Shown here piece by piece: positions 1-12,394 of a stretch of 64,000 nt of DNA. Every line of letters starts with the position of its first letter. Position 1 is the first letter of the stretch. The notes beneath the pieces are model-generated. The model ran no database searches. It had not been told where the DNA came from and worked only from the letters and a program-made list of their open reading frames with translations. The stretch comes from Symsagittifera roscoffensis (Eukaryota > Xenacoelomorpha > Acoela > Convolutidae). Made by a program: the position numbers and the translations under genes. The DNA is taken from assembly GCF_963678635.1 (NCBI RefSeq), contig NC_087071.1:36542438-36606437 (forward strand), written 5' to 3'.

Positions 1-210
1 GAAATCTATCTTTTTTGTTCTTTATATAGCGTGTGGGGGATAATTTTCATTAAAAAAAAATTTAGAAAAATAAAAAATTTTTATTTAGTTTTATTTCATT
101 TAATTTTTTTAAGGTTATTATTCATCCATAAACCTTAAAAGGCAGTCGGAACTTTCAGGGCTTTTCCCTGATACGAGCAGTGTTTTATAATTTATGCCAT
201 TGAAATTAAA
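1..210 (-). repeat. Dispersed repeat family 'R2', truncated copy
   Basis: This partial copy carries the family's core: the ATATAGCGTGTGGGGG block, an AT-rich middle, then AAAAGGCAGTCGGAAC and CCTGATACGAGCAG. The same series of blocks recurs at about 605-880 in this orientation, and inverted at 10,925-11,150, 11,630-11,885 and 23,770-24,010, with a short piece at 48,345-48,405. No coding potential is visible. It is probably a short non-autonomous transposon, but the superfamily is not determined. Confidence 0.6.
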
Positions 211-317
211 AAATTCCAAAAACATATTTATTGACGTAATTAGAATTTTATATAGTTTTGCAATTTTAGCGGTTAAATTTTATTTTGTTGAGGTTTTTGT
301 CAGACTTTCGCCTGAAG

Positions 318-604
318 AAGCGCGGATCTAGGATTTGTAGAGAAGGGTCGGGTGGGGAGAGGGGTACTTTCAAAAAAATTCCCAAATCACTATAAAGTCC
401 CTATTTTGAAAAAAAAACTTTTTGTACCGTAGGCAAGTTTGCAAAAAAATTAGGCCAAAAGGCATTTTTATGAATTTTTTGGAAAATTTTTTGGCACAAG
501 CTTCCCCTAAAAGTTCGGTAAGGGCTGGCGCTGAAACCGACTAAAAGTTTTAAGGTCGTTCAGCCAAAAATGGATATCTCAAAATAGTACAAAGGGGTGG
601 GGTC
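318..604. repeat. Fragment of a 'GCGGATCTAGG' terminal-repeat element
   Basis: The stretch begins with GCGCGGATCTAGGATTTG and includes AAAAATGGATATCTCA followed by a G-rich run. The same blocks occur in the elements at 49,585-50,208 and 51,518-52,251. It is a degenerate copy lying between two R2 copies. Confidence 0.45.
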
Positions 605-880
605 ATTTGGGTGAGCGGAGATTTAATCCGTCTTAGAAATTGTTCCAAATTAGATGAAAGAAGCTTAGTAGCCATAATTGATTCGCTGAAAGGAGCGAAG
701 TATATCAATTTGTACTTTATATGGCGTGTGGGGTGAGGACTTTCATAAAAAAAATTTCAAACTTTAGAAAAAAAACTCATTTTGTTTTATTTCATTTAAT
801 TTTTACTGCTCCAGAAACAGTAAAAGGCAGTCGGAACGTTCACGGTTGTGCGCTGATATGAGCAGTCTTGTCTCTTTTAG
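605..880 (-). repeat. Dispersed repeat family 'R2', fuller copy
   Basis: Read on the minus strand it matches 11,630-11,885 block by block: CTGCTCATATCA, the GCCTTTTA block, the cATATAAAG block and the GACGGATT-AATCTC end. This copy helps define the family's extent at about 275 bp. Confidence 0.6.
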
Positions 881-1630
881 TTTCCCTTTGTTCCAATTCA
901 GTTAACGAATATAATTAGAAAAAAATCGTGCGTTGAAAAGTAGTCCCACATTTGTTCTTAATTTATTCATTGAGATTAATAGTATCAATCAATCAATTTT
1001 TTTAAAACTTCTTTGCAATTATTGTGGCTACTGGTCTGCGGAAATTGAAGGAATTTTATTGGCCAAAAAAATTTGAGACGAATTGCTTTAATTACTATAG
1101 TTCAAACCGGAGATATTTAGTTTTATCGAATATCCCTCCCGTTGACCCCCCACCCCACAGTTTTCTTAACCCCCCTCGTTTGCTTCATTCCCCCTGAAAC
1201 TAACCTGACGTCTGCTTTTTTGAGATGTAAATGGGAGGCGGTAAATTTGGATAAGCTTTTTTCGAACAAAATCTGAAAAAATTATAATTTTTAACAACAA
1301 GGACCGATTAGTCAAGATACAAATACAATTATAGGACAATCATTATAATAAAAATGAGAAATCTCTGCTTTATCTGAGATGACATAATCAAATCTGAGTT
1401 TACCATTTTTTCAGTCAGGCGTTATCATGTCTGCGGCAGGCATGAACATGTCTGCGGCAGGTAAAAACATGTCTCACTCAAATCTGATCTTGTAAGATCC
1501 AGGTACGAGCATGTCTGTAGAAAAATGCGTATGCTCCTTTGTGAACAGGCCTGCATAATGGGGGAACAGTCCTGAGAATGTTCTGTCCCCTGCTAAATGG
1601 ATGATCAGCCGTAAAATGGCACAAAAATTT
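881..1630. other. No gene seen; short internal duplication at 1427-1470
   Basis: I see no credible coding region. A 14-bp word, ATGTCTGCGGCAGG, occurs twice about 25 bp apart near 1427-1465, followed by further ATGTCT words. The remainder is AT-rich single-copy-looking sequence. Confidence 0.5.
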
Positions 1631-2344
1631 CAGTCCGGGCCGGACAAAACGCGTTAAACTTGAAATTTGAAACGCATTTTTCTCAAATTGGGTTGAGACT
1701 AGATGAAAAACTATGAAGACAAAACTGGCTCAAAATTTTAGCAGAATTATTATGGTTTAAATTGTTTTGCAAAATTCGGGCCCAAAATTTTACCCCAAAA
1801 ATAGGTCATTTTAGCTTTTCTTAGTTAATCAGAAATTACGCCGAAAATACCCAGTCGATCAGAGACATAATTAAGTCAAAGTGAGCCCCTTACGTAGCCC
1901 AACAATCTTTAAGATAGGTATATTCTCCAAACTTTTGTATAAATTAATTTATTTTTGTTTGATAGACAAAAAAAACTCATTTTTACTACATAAAATACCA
2001 ACTTTTTAATTAAAAACAATTTTAAAACAATTTGCTATTTTTTTGGAGAAAATAACCTTCTAAAAGTTTTTTGGACTACATAAGGGGCTCACTTTGATAT
2101 AATTTTGTCTGTGATCGACTGAGCATTTTCGGCGTAAATTTTGATTAGCTAAGAAAAACCAAAATGACTTTTTTTGGGGTAAAATTTTGGGCCCGAATTT
2201 CGGATTAAACCATATTAAAACTGCTAAAATTTAAAGCATGTTTTGTCTTCATAAGTTTTCACCTAAACTCAAACCAATTTGAGAAAAATGCGTTGTAATA
2301 TTGAAGTTTAACGCGTTTTGTCCGGTTAATTTAAATCAGCGCTG
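1631..2344. mobile_element. Foldback (MITE-like) DNA element, complete copy
   Basis: The two halves are inverted copies of each other. The outer left arm CCGGACAAAACGCGTTAAAC (1639 onward) matches the reverse complement of the right arm ending near 2325. Inside, the blocks GGGCCCAAAATTTTACCCC, the ATTACGCCGAAAA block and the AGTGAGCCCCTTA block each recur inverted. Arms are about 270 bp with an unpaired centre of about 170 bp. The outermost right end reads CAGCGCTG inverted. No transposase ORF is present, so it would depend on another element for movement. Confidence 0.8.
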
Positions 2345-2618
2345 TAGCATGTATGTTTAAAAAGCCTGTCAGATCTTACATTGAATCAAGCAAAAAGTAT
2401 GTATCGAAAGCTTAATCAATGCACTGACAACTAGTTTCTCTCAATTGTGATTCAGTTAGGATCTAAATTTAGTAGACAAACACAAAAAATCAATAGGGTG
2501 CTGACTCTATTATGAAATCTAACAGGTGGTTGCAAATAAGTTTCGTCAGAGCCACGCATTTTTTTAAAGTAAACAGCGGAAAAACCAAAATTTATAAAAT
2601 TTCCAAAACATGAGGAAC

Positions 2619-2880
2619 ATAAGAGGCTCACTTTGATATAGTTTTGTCAATTTACTTGATAGATTTGACGTATATTTTGGCAAACGTGTATGGGAGAAAA
2701 ATTCGGCCCGAATTTCACAAAATTATCTGCGACAAGTTTACTTTGCTCAAATTCTAAACTTGACTTCGTCCTTCTCAATTTCTTATTTAAACTCAGCTCA
2801 ATTTGTGAAAAACGGGGTTTTAGTTTCAAGTTTAACAAATTTTATCCGGATAACTCAAATCAGTTTTGTATATATACAGA
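2619..2880. mobile_element. Right arm only of a foldback element
   Basis: This arm matches 3982-4235 and 5435-5690 but has no partner left arm upstream. Instead it is joined directly to the AACATGAGGAACAT block. In the other unit this block is followed by about 130 bp and a full left arm, so an internal deletion is the simplest explanation. Confidence 0.65.
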
Positions 2881-3540
2881 AAGGGGTGAAAGTTGATAGG
2901 ATAATCATATCCAAAATGCCGCATCATTCTCGTTCCTAATAAAAAAGTATTTGCACTGGTCTAAAAAATCATTACCCAGATTCTCTCCAAACCAACCTTT
3001 AAATTTCTGGTAATTTTAGCGACTCATGATTCATAATGTTATCGGGCAGAATAACTGACAAATATTGATATACACGGGCCAACCGATAAAAAATTTAGCT
3101 AGAACCAACAATACTACCAAAAAATGAGTAAATGATACATTAACTGAGTAATTCCAACAAGCTTTTTTTGAAGTTTAAACAAAAAACAACTTGATCAAGC
3201 TATTCATTTTACCCATAATCTATTCATTGTTTAAAAAGCCTGTCAGATCTTACATTGAACAGAAAATTTAACAGAAAAAGGATGTGAACACAATGGCTTA
3301 GACTTAAGAAATTGCTTTCATAAATGGCATTGGCAAACTGTAGAATGCCACACTTTCTTGGCAGGTTTTCTTTGTTAACAAAGATTAAGGTGTGACGTTA
3401 AATTTAAACTTTTTGATTTAATTGATTTTAAGACATTTTACAAATAAAAAAATTTCTTTCTAGAATCCGTTGATAGTTTTCGAGTCAAATTTCATTCACT
3501 TGTAGATAGTTTTTCCACGAAATACAATGCACAGGTAAAC

Positions 3541-4240
3541 AACGCTGATTAAATTTATCTTGACAAAGAGCATACCTTTTCTTGAAATTTCAAACGCTTT
3601 CTTTCTCAAAACGGGCTCAGCTTAGGTGAACAAAGATGAGAAAAAAACTGGCGAACAATTTTAGTAGAAATACTCCAAAATTTTGCAAAATTTGGGCTCA
3701 ACATTTTAACCCGAAAACTATTTTTAGTTTCTTATTTAATCAAATTTACGCCATAACTACTGTGTGAATTAATGACAACTTTACTCCTACTTAGCTCTTA
3801 CTTAGCTCAACAAAATTTAGTAATTGTAATAACTCTATAACTTTGAAGAATTTTTTCTAGGATTGAAAAAGCGTCATTACTAATAAGTAAAACAACTACT
3901 TTAATTCAAAACAACTTTTGAAAAATTTTCGCCTTTTATGGAGAATTTACCCTTGACAGAATTTTCGTTGTTGGGCTATAAAAGAGGCTCACTTTGATAT
4001 AGCTTTGTCAATTTACTTGATAGATTCGACGTATATTTTGGTAAACGTGTATGGGAGAAAAATTCGGCCCAAATTTCTCAAAATTAACTGCGACAAGTTT
4101 ACTTTGCTCAAATTCTAAACTTGATTTCGTCCTTCTCAATTTCTGATTTAAACTAAGCTCAATTTGTGGAAAACGGGGTTTTAGTTTCAATATTAACAAA
4201 TTTTATCCGGATAATTCAAATCAGCTTTGTATACATACAG
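3541..4240. mobile_element. Foldback element inside tandem unit 1
   Basis: The left end CGCTGATTAAATTTATCTTG and the right end, ATCCGGATAATTCAAATCAG followed by CTTTG, are inverted relatives. The arms carry the same conserved blocks as 1631-2344 (AACGGGCTCAGCTTAGGTGA on the left, the inverted version on the right). There is no transposase. Confidence 0.7.
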
Positions 4241-4991
4241 AATGGGTTGAAATTTGATAGGATAATCATATCCAAAAAGCCGCATCATTCTCGTTCCTAA
4301 TAAAAATGTATTCGCACTGGTCTAAAAAAATCGTTACCCAGATTCTCTCCAAACCAACCTTTAAATTTCTGGTAATTTTAGCGACTCAAGTCTCATAATG
4401 TTATCGAGCAGAATAACTGACAAATATTGATATACACGGGCCAACCGATAAAAAATTTTGCTAGAACCAACAATACTACCAAAAAATGAGTAAATGATAC
4501 ATTAACTGAGTAATTCCAACAAGCTTTTAGTGAAGTTTAAACAAAAAACAACTTGATCAAGCTATTCATTTTACCCATAATCTATTCATTGTTTAAAAAG
4601 CCTGTCAGATCTTACATTGAATCAAGCAAAAAGTATTTATCGAAAGCTTAAATCAATGCACTGACAACTAGTTTCTCTAAATTGTGAATCAGTTAGGATC
4701 TAAATTTACTACACAAACACAAAAAGTCATTTGGGTGCTGACTCTGTTATGAAATCTAACAGGTGGCTGCAATTAAATTTTGTTATAGCCACGCAATTGT
4801 TTAAAGTAAGTAGCAGAAAAGCAAAAATTTATAAAACTTCCTAAACATGAGGACCATCAAAAATAAAAAATTAACAGAAAAAGGATGTGAACACAATGGC
4901 TTAGACTTATGAAATCGGTTTCATAAATGGCATTGGCAAACTTTAGATTCACTTGTAGATAGTTTTTTCACGAAATACAATGCACAGGTAT

Positions 4992-5695
4992 AGAACGCTG
5001 AATAAATTTATCTTGACAAGGAGCAAACCCTTTTTTGAAATTTCAAACGCTTTCTTTCTCAAAACGGGCTCAGCTTAGGTGAACAAAGATGAGAAAAAAA
5101 CTGGCGAACAATTTTAGTAGAAATACTCCAAAATTTTGCAAAATTTGGGCCCAACATTTTAACCCAAATACTATTTTTAGTATCTTATTTAATCAAATTT
5201 ACGCCATAACTACTGTGTGAATTAATGACAACTTTAATCTTACTTAGCTCTTACTTAGCTCAACAAAATTTAGTAATGGTATTAACTCTATAAATTTGAA
5301 TAATTTTTTGTAGGATTGAAAAAGCGTCATTACTAATAAGTAAAACAACTACTTTTATTCAAAACAACTTTTGAACAATTTTCGCCTTTTTTGGAGGTTT
5401 TACCTTTGATAGAATTTTCGTTATTGGGCTATATAAGAGGCTCACTTTGATATAGTTTTGTCAATTTACTTGATAGATTTGACGCATATTTTGGCAAACG
5501 TGTATGGGAGAAAAATTCGGCCCGAATTTCACAAAATTATCTGCGACAAGTTTACTTTGCTCAAATTCTAAACTTGACTTCGTCCTTCTCAATTTCTTAT
5601 TTAAACTCAGCTCAATTTGTGAAAAACGGGGTTTTAGTTTCAAGTTTAACAAATTTTATCCGGATAACTCAAATCAGCTTTGTATATATACAGAA
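4992..5695. mobile_element. Foldback element inside tandem unit 2
   Basis: It matches 3541-4240 closely in both arms and at the ends. Its presence at the same relative place in two units shows that it was inserted before the tandem amplification. Confidence 0.7.
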
Positions 5696-7404
5696 AGGGG
5701 TGAAAGTTGATAGGATAATCATATCCAAAATGCCGCATCATTCTCGTTCCTAATAAAAAGTATTTGCACTGGTCTAAAAAATCATTACCCAGATTCTCTC
5801 CAAACCAACTTTTAAATTTCTGGTAATTTTAGCGACTCATGTTTCATAATGTTATCGAGCAGAATAACTGACAAATATTGATATACACGGGCCAACCGAT
5901 AAAACATTTTGCTAGAACCAACAATACTACCAAAAAATGAGTAAATGATACATTAACTGAGTAATTCCAACACGCTTTTGTTTAATTTTAAACAAAAAAC
6001 AACTTGTTCAAGCTATTCAATTTACCCATAATCTATTCATTTCTTGGGTAATATTGACAATTGTAATAGTTATTTTTACCGATCAATTTATTAAAGGGAA
6101 CACGTTTTTATTTTTAGGCTCTTAGACCCTTTCTGCTCTTGGACCAATCTGCTTATTGCTCCGACTTCGACGGTGAAGTAAATTTTTCAGCTGTAAAAAT
6201 TACGAAGTTACGCAAACAAAAAACTCACAACAGTACAACAGTAAACCATTCAAATGATGATGAATCTAAACAAGACTGATCGAAAATCATGGCAAAGCCC
6301 TGAAAGTTTGCTGAATTTTACGGCTAAATAAAAAGTTTTTTGATTGGGTAAATGACAAAATATTTGAAAAAATAAGAAATTTTTTTCATTCATTTTTTAT
6401 TTCAACTCTCAATTATTTCAAAGTGAGATGCAAAAACTGTGTTTCAGATCTGTAGTGTGTTCCAAAAAAGAATCTGCAATTTTCAAATCCGTACCGAAAC
6501 AACTCTTTATTTCTGACTAGTAATATTTATTTTCTAATCCAAATATCTGGCCCGGAAATCTTTTTGAAATGTTTAAAAAAGCAGCGGTTATCTTAAAATT
6601 GTTTCTTTCTCATCCTACTTGTGACCATAAATTAGCTAAATCTAGGCTATTTCCAGCTACTACAGAACTCCTTTATCTATAAAAAAATTTCTATATGGAT
6701 TGAAAACTTTTGTTGGGTACGGGAACCTCCGAAAAACAATCACAGGCAAAATGTTCGATTGAATTTGAGCTTGTAGCATCAATATCGTTCAGACGATAAA
6801 AAAATTCCGTAATAAAGTCTTAATTAAATAGTCAAAACTTGACTGAATAAAAGACCAACACCAAGCATAAATAATCTGCAGTTTCGTACCAAAAAAAATC
6901 CATTGAGAATAAGACAAATTCATTCTTGTTGCTCAGAGGACTAATAGACTTTTTGAAAATTTCAAAGTCTTTTGAGTGAAGAAACCTGAGTCGTTTAAAA
7001 ACACAAAAGCTCTATGTATTTGAAAAAAAAATCAGTTCACCTAGCGTGTCGTCTTTGATTTGGTCTGGTGTATCTGAATCTGAAGCAATATTGCTGAAGA
7101 GGAAACTGGCTTCAGTTTTCATTATAAATTACTTTTTAGGGTGAAAATTAAATTTTAAGTCAGTTAAAAGATCCTCAAGAAACAAAATTTTGTAAGACTC
7201 GATTCGAAGTATTGGCAACCCAAGACACTGGCTTTCCAATACAAATACAAATCGACTAGTGGATTCTCAACCACACTAGATACCGCCGACAGCAGTTTAA
7301 AAATTTAGACACAAATGAACGTAACACGCTATTATAATTAGACGAAAACAAATACACTTTGCCCCGGTGATTAAGTAAACAGTTGTTTAGTAATTCAATT
7401 CTCT

Positions 7405-7460
7405 TCTTTATATCAATCATCCTTAATGCAGATGATTTGTTAATTTGGGATCTTCTTAAC
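7405..7460 (+). pseudogene. Possible reverse-transcriptase catalytic-motif relic
   Basis: One plus-strand frame reads LNADDLLIWD here, and LNADDLVIWD at the partner position near 44,545-44,600. The pattern (F/Y)ADDL(L/V)IW is typical of the catalytic loop in LINE-type reverse transcriptases. The aromatic residue is replaced by Asn, and no other RT motif is visible in frame nearby. A chance match cannot be excluded. Confidence 0.25.
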
Positions 7461-8059
7461 TACCCCTTATAGTACTTAGCAACGAATACCCACCTATGTT
7501 ACCTAGTAACGAATCTTTCCCCTATTTAGAAATAGTTCCACAGAGATTTTTTTAAACTTAGTAAAAAGGTGAAATAGTTAAAGGCATCCGATAACTTAAT
7601 TCTAACTACAAAACTGATCAAAGAGATCTTACAGATAATTAAAAAAATCCCAAGAGTAGGATTTTTCTGAGACTACTTGTAACTGATGAGATCAGCCCAT
7701 GTCATACATTAAAACCTGATAACTTATCTCTTTTTCATTTGTGCGGATACTTATGACAAAATTGACCATAGTTAAAGTTGATTTTGAATCTTACACCCTA
7801 AATGACCAACCCCAGAATGTCTTATTCTAACATGCCATGTATTTATACTAAAATTAAACTAATTTATAAAATATGCATTTCATACAAACGCTATATATTA
7901 TGAGGACAAACTGTCTCTTAAATGGGCGCACAATTTGGTGTCTGAAGGTCACTGAAATCCAGAGCCAAGTCTTTAAAAATGTTGCAAATATTAATAGGGT
8001 TCCACTTACACATTTTGCGCACAAATACCTGCTACATTACTTTGTTCCGGAGTCTGCAC

Positions 8060-9310
8060 CAGGGTTTACGTCCATTAAAGGAACCCTTATCATACAATTT
8101 CATATATGGCGTCTATGGAAAAAAATGCTTGACATATAATTTTCATACAAAATTTAAAAAAAAAACAGTTTGTAAGATTTTTACTGCGCATTTTTGTTCT
8201 ATTTGGCTCATTTGAAGCATTTTGGTCACGTAAGAAATGATTAAATATTGTGGATGAAAAAAAGGCTTATCGGACAATTTTCATGGATGAAAATTGAATG
8301 ACAAGCTTTTTGTTATAGATCAAAAACTTCTCTAAAAACATGTTTCGGTAATTACAAATGAGGTTAATGAAGGCTTCCAATGACAAGGAGCAATTCAACT
8401 AACAAAAACTTGATTTTAATTTGGTTCGAAAAAATGCTTATCATTTAATTTTCTTATATGGAATTGTAAGATAAGCATTTTTTAGAGAACAATTTGAAAA
8501 CTCAAAAACCAAACGAAACTTTGTTAGGGCATTTTTAATGAGTTTAATAGGAGTTTTTAGTGATTGAGATCAACTTACTGTCAAAAAATAATTTCAGTTT
8601 TGGTCGGAAAAATTTTTTAAATCTCTCTTTTGATTACAAACTTGCTTTTGTGCTCAAATATATAATTAACAAAAAAATTGCTTTGGACATTTTGTGTTTA
8701 TGGTAGTCTAAGATAAGTTTCTCACCCAGGAAATTCAAAAATTTTTTCGTAAACAAGCTTATGATGATTTTTTGTTTCATATGCTAAGATAAAGATAAGT
8801 TTGTAGAAAAAACTTTGCTTTATCTTCTCAACCACCAAAGTTTTCTCTACCACCTTTATTCTATTACCAAATTTTAAAAAAATTTATCTAGCCATATATC
8901 AAAGTTACATTTTTGGTATATAATTCCATGTGGGTTTGATTATGACAAATAATCCTTATTTCGTGATTCGGATGAAACACTAAAGTTCAAAACACAACTA
9001 TTTTTATTTTCATTTTCATTTATTGAAAAAACACTCATCATAAAGTTTCACAGTATGGGAAAAATGCTTGTCATACAATTTCATAGAACAAAAAACTACC
9101 ATTTTCCGAAAATTTTTGTGAGAAAAAGTATCGCAAAACGCTTGTTATTTGATTGCAGAATGTGGCAAAAAAGCTCATTATAAAAATTCATTGTAGGGAA
9201 AAAATAAATGTCTTGCTATTTTCTCAGTATTTTTTTGATGTATGAAATAGTATGACCAGCATTTTTTTTTCATAATATGAAATAGTATGATAAGCATTTT
9301 TTTCAACTCG
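8060..9310. repeat. Insertion with a recurring ATGCTTATCATACAATTTTCAT-like word
   Basis: This segment is missing from the partner block at 43.1-46.4 kb. Variants of AATGCTTGTCATACAATTTC recur at about 8127, 8264, 8435 and 9064, and the inverse near 9270-9305. It looks like a decayed element built of diverged short repeats. There is no coding potential. Confidence 0.4.
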
Positions 9311-9929
9311 GGCATCGAGCGAATATAGCTGCGTATTCTGGATTGGGAATATGCAAGCTGATTCCGCAAAATGTGAGCAGAGAATTTCGAAAGGAAGGAC
9401 CTAACTATTGTCAATGGATTCCAATAACAAATCTTAAAACATTCTTTAGCTGAAATCGTGAAATTACACCTGAAGAGTTTGGTATAAACATCCCAGCAAT
9501 CTGTTTTAGCGATCATTATTTGGGAAACAAAAGTGTTGTTTATGAAGTCATAAAATCAGTAACTAAAGTCTTTTTTTTTCGGATTAGCTATTTTTGGTTG
9601 ATCTTGGTCATGTAGTTGTGATGTGAAAACTAAATTCTAAACTGAATAATCTGTTATTCTCCAAAAACTGAACTAATATTTTTTTATTGCGGAAGATCAT
9701 TTCAAAACTCTTCTGGACCTAATCTCTAAGTTCATATCTCTTAATTCGGATTGAAATTGGGATTAAATTTCGGAAACTAATAAGACTATTCTTAGAAAAA
9801 TTGCAAAAATACAAATAATGCCAAATTTTAAAAAAACTTACGTATGAACGATCCACGATTCAGCATATTTCAGCTGGTTTTTACGGTTGCCATTTTTTGA
9901 GGTTGTAGAATTAATTATTCGTTGGCTTG

Positions 9930-10520
9930 AAATTTAACTGGTGAAATTACGCTCGGTTGAACTGCTGTCACTAGATAAGATTGCTGGCAGTCACTGAGAT
10001 TAAACTGCTAGCAGTAAAGTGGATTGAAATGTTAGGAAGTCTCGCTAGTGACCCACAAAAATGGACAGTTTCCATGTTGAAATGTTGTTTCAACATTATT
10101 CTCTTAAGTAATATAATATGTTCCTCAAAACTACTTTTTGAGTTTAAAGTAATTGAGATAAAACTATTAACAGTAGAATGGATTGAAATGTTAAGAAGTC
10201 TTGCTGTTGACCCACAAAATTAGACAATTTTTGCTTTTGGAAAAGTTGTTTCAACTCGTAACTAAATTTATTATGGGAATCTGCAAATAAAGTTCGGATT
10301 TTGCTTGCAATTTGCGGATTCCATTTTCACTTGCGGACTCCGTGACAGCGTAATTTCACATACTCATCTAATGTGATTTTTGTTGCGGATTCCACAAAGT
10401 TGGCCGTTTTTGGAGCGAATCTCAGCCGTTCGTTTTTTTATTTGTTTGTGGAATCCAAAGCAGCAGAAATGTTATTAGAAAACTAGCAATGTTGCGGACT
10501 CTGGCATAAACATTTTCTCG
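9930..10520. repeat. GCGGATTCC-type repeat (three copies in window)
   Basis: Blocks such as GATTGAAATGTTAGGAAGTC, GACAGCGTAATTT and TTTGTTGCGGATTCC recur in the same order at 42,690-43,140 and 45,910-46,330. Two copies therefore flank the second duplicated block in direct orientation. Confidence 0.55.
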
Positions 10521-10856
10521 TTCTGTTACAGAACCCACTTAAAGTAGAAAACTTCGTAATATAAAAATTTTTAATTTGAAACTTCTCGTCCACTTTGTAT
10601 TTTAATGATTTATAAAATTAATTAAGCAAACGTCAGTATTGATATGCTTGCCTCTACCCGCACCAAAGTTTCTCTAGGAAAAATCCTTTATCTAGCAATT
10701 TTTTGCGAGTGAGATTGTACTAGCGACTAGAGCAGTAACATAATACAGAATAATATCACCAATTCAACCCTTCCGGGAATATAGATAGTTGTAAATCTTC
10801 TAGCTACTTATGAATCTTCACTATCCAAAGGTCCACTTTAAGGTGTCGTTAAGAGC

Positions 10857-10902
<46 letters not shown>
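10857..10902. repeat. GA microsatellite
   Basis: About 20 nearly uninterrupted GA dinucleotides, outside the tandem segmental duplication. Confidence 0.95.
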
Positions 10903-10924
10903 ACGAGCCTGGAGAAACAATTCC

Positions 10925-11150
10925 CTAAATCTACAAGTAATACTGCTCGTATGAGGGCAAAACCTTGGAGGTTCCGAACGCCTTTTTAGGTCAATGGATC
11001 AGTAATAACAAGAAAAATTACATGTAATAGAATAAAATGAAAAAACTTTTATTTAAAAAAAGGCTTTTTGTGAAAATTATCCGACACACGTCATATAAAA
11101 TTCGAAGTTATAGATTTCGCTCTAGTAACAAACCATTACGTCAAACAAGT
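10925..11150 (+). repeat. Dispersed repeat family 'R2'
   Basis: Diverged copy with CTGCTCGTATGAGGGCAAAA, the CGCCTTTTTAG block, the AATAGAATAAAATGAAAAA block and the CATATAAAATTCGAAG block in the family's order. Confidence 0.6.
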
Positions 11151-11629
11151 TAGGTAATTTCGATAAGAAAGTCGGAACCATAAAACTAAAGATGCAGTAC
11201 CTTATACATTCCAAATACACCAATTTTGTGCCTAGCCAAACTTTGTGCTGCAAGATTTGTCATGAATTAGGACAAGGAAGGAATCATATAATGGTATTTT
11301 GAAATTAAACAAGCAGTTCTTCGTTTTTTTCCCAGAAAAAACGTTGAGTTTAATTCACAAGTCGCTATAACTATTATTTTGTATGATCGGGTTGAGCCAG
11401 TTTCTTTCTTTGTGTAGCTTATTATTTATTTTTTGTTTGACGAGTTACAGATATACAAACCAAAGCGCTCATCTTGATTCAACTATTATGAGACTGATCA
11501 TTTAATTATCTAGCCCAACTGGATTTTCAACTGAACTGAATAACGGAAAATTGGTAAATTTTGAAACAGAATCAGAAGTTCAATAATAGAATAATCGCTC
11601 CATTCTCCACAAGTAAGCTACTAAAATCA

Positions 11630-11885
11630 ACAAGACTGCTCATATCAGGCCGGAGCCCGGAATCTTCTGGTTGCCTTTTATGGTCTATGGACCAGTAAAA
11701 GCATGAAAAAGTTAAATGTAATAGAATAAAATTTTAAAAAGTTTTTTTCACCCCCATGCGCCATATAAAGTTCGAAATGATAGTTTTGCTCCGGGTAACT
11801 AATCCATTATGGCAAATAAGCGAGTCTCACCCAATTTGGAACCCTTTCCAAGACGGATTGAATCTCCCTTTACGCGGTAATAGCA
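11630..11885 (+). repeat. Dispersed repeat family 'R2' inside copy A
   Basis: The copy runs from AAGACTGCTCATATCAGG through CATATAAAGTTCGAAATG to GACGGATTGAATCTCCC. It recurs almost unchanged at 23,770-24,010 in copy B. Confidence 0.65.
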
Positions 11886-12394
11886 CAAAATATATAGCGC
11901 GTTAATTGTCCCAAATAGGCCAAATTGGCAAAGTTCAAACCCCCTTAACTTTACGAAAGAAAAACACTGATGAAATATTCTTTCATCTTTAATCTCACTG
12001 GAAAAATACCTTTTGAATAATTAAAAAAATTCCGTCAGAAATGGCTAGCTAAGAAGTCGAAATTAGTTTGAAGAATTATAGTTTCCCGGAGCACAAATAT
12101 TCCGTTACTTTCGCTACGAAAGGCGGAACAACAAGAACAAAGAACAGATAATTGCTGTTTAAACAGTAAAAGCTTTGCACTGAATGACTAAAATACGTAT
12201 TCGAGTTAAGACAAAGATATTTTAAAGCAGTTTTCAAATCAATTGAATGTAAAAATTTCTCCCCACATATCTGAAATATTATCAGAGCAAACAAAAACCC
12301 GAAGAAACTATACGTTTATCTTGTTGGTTGAAAACGTACTCTTGTTTCCTCTTTGCTTCCTTGATTGCATTGACGGCAAATTGGAAATCATAAG

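Larger units (their letters stand above)
2350..6040. repeat. Tandem array, about 1.4-kb unit, roughly 2.7 copies
   Basis: The landmark AAGAGGCTCACTTTGATATA occurs at 2621, 3982 and 5435, giving periods of 1361 and 1453 bp. A second landmark, GTTTAAAAAGCCTGTCAGAT, occurs near 2355, 3231 and 4592. Copies differ by block deletions: the first lacks the left foldback arm and the last stops near 6040. Each full unit contains one element related to the foldback at 1631-2344. Short open frames of 63-68 codons on both strands recur only because the DNA repeats. Confidence 0.85.
6085..10590. repeat. Dispersed segmental duplication, copy 1 (partner 43,145-46,430)
   Basis: Collinear matches run from ATTTATTAAAGGGAACA (6088; partner 43,146) through TTTCTGCTCTTGGACCA, TAGCTAAATCTAGGCTATTT, GCCCCGGTGATTAAGTAAAC and the GCGGATTCC-rich end. 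By eye, similarity is roughly 85-90 percent, highest around 7340-7450. This copy is longer because it contains about 1.2 kb (8060-9310) that the partner lacks. I see no intact gene in it. Confidence 0.8.

Noticed and set aside
2647-5710. Short open frames of 63 and 68 codons recurring on opposite strands at 2.65-2.90, 4.01-4.20 and 5.46-5.71 kb
   Set aside because: They lie in foldback arms of a tandem array. They are conserved because the DNA is repeated, and they overlap antisense to each other.
12076-12294. Identical 72-codon frames here and at 24,217-24,435
   Set aside because: Both lie in the almost identical 1.44-kb tract, so identity says nothing about coding. There is no clear start or domain.
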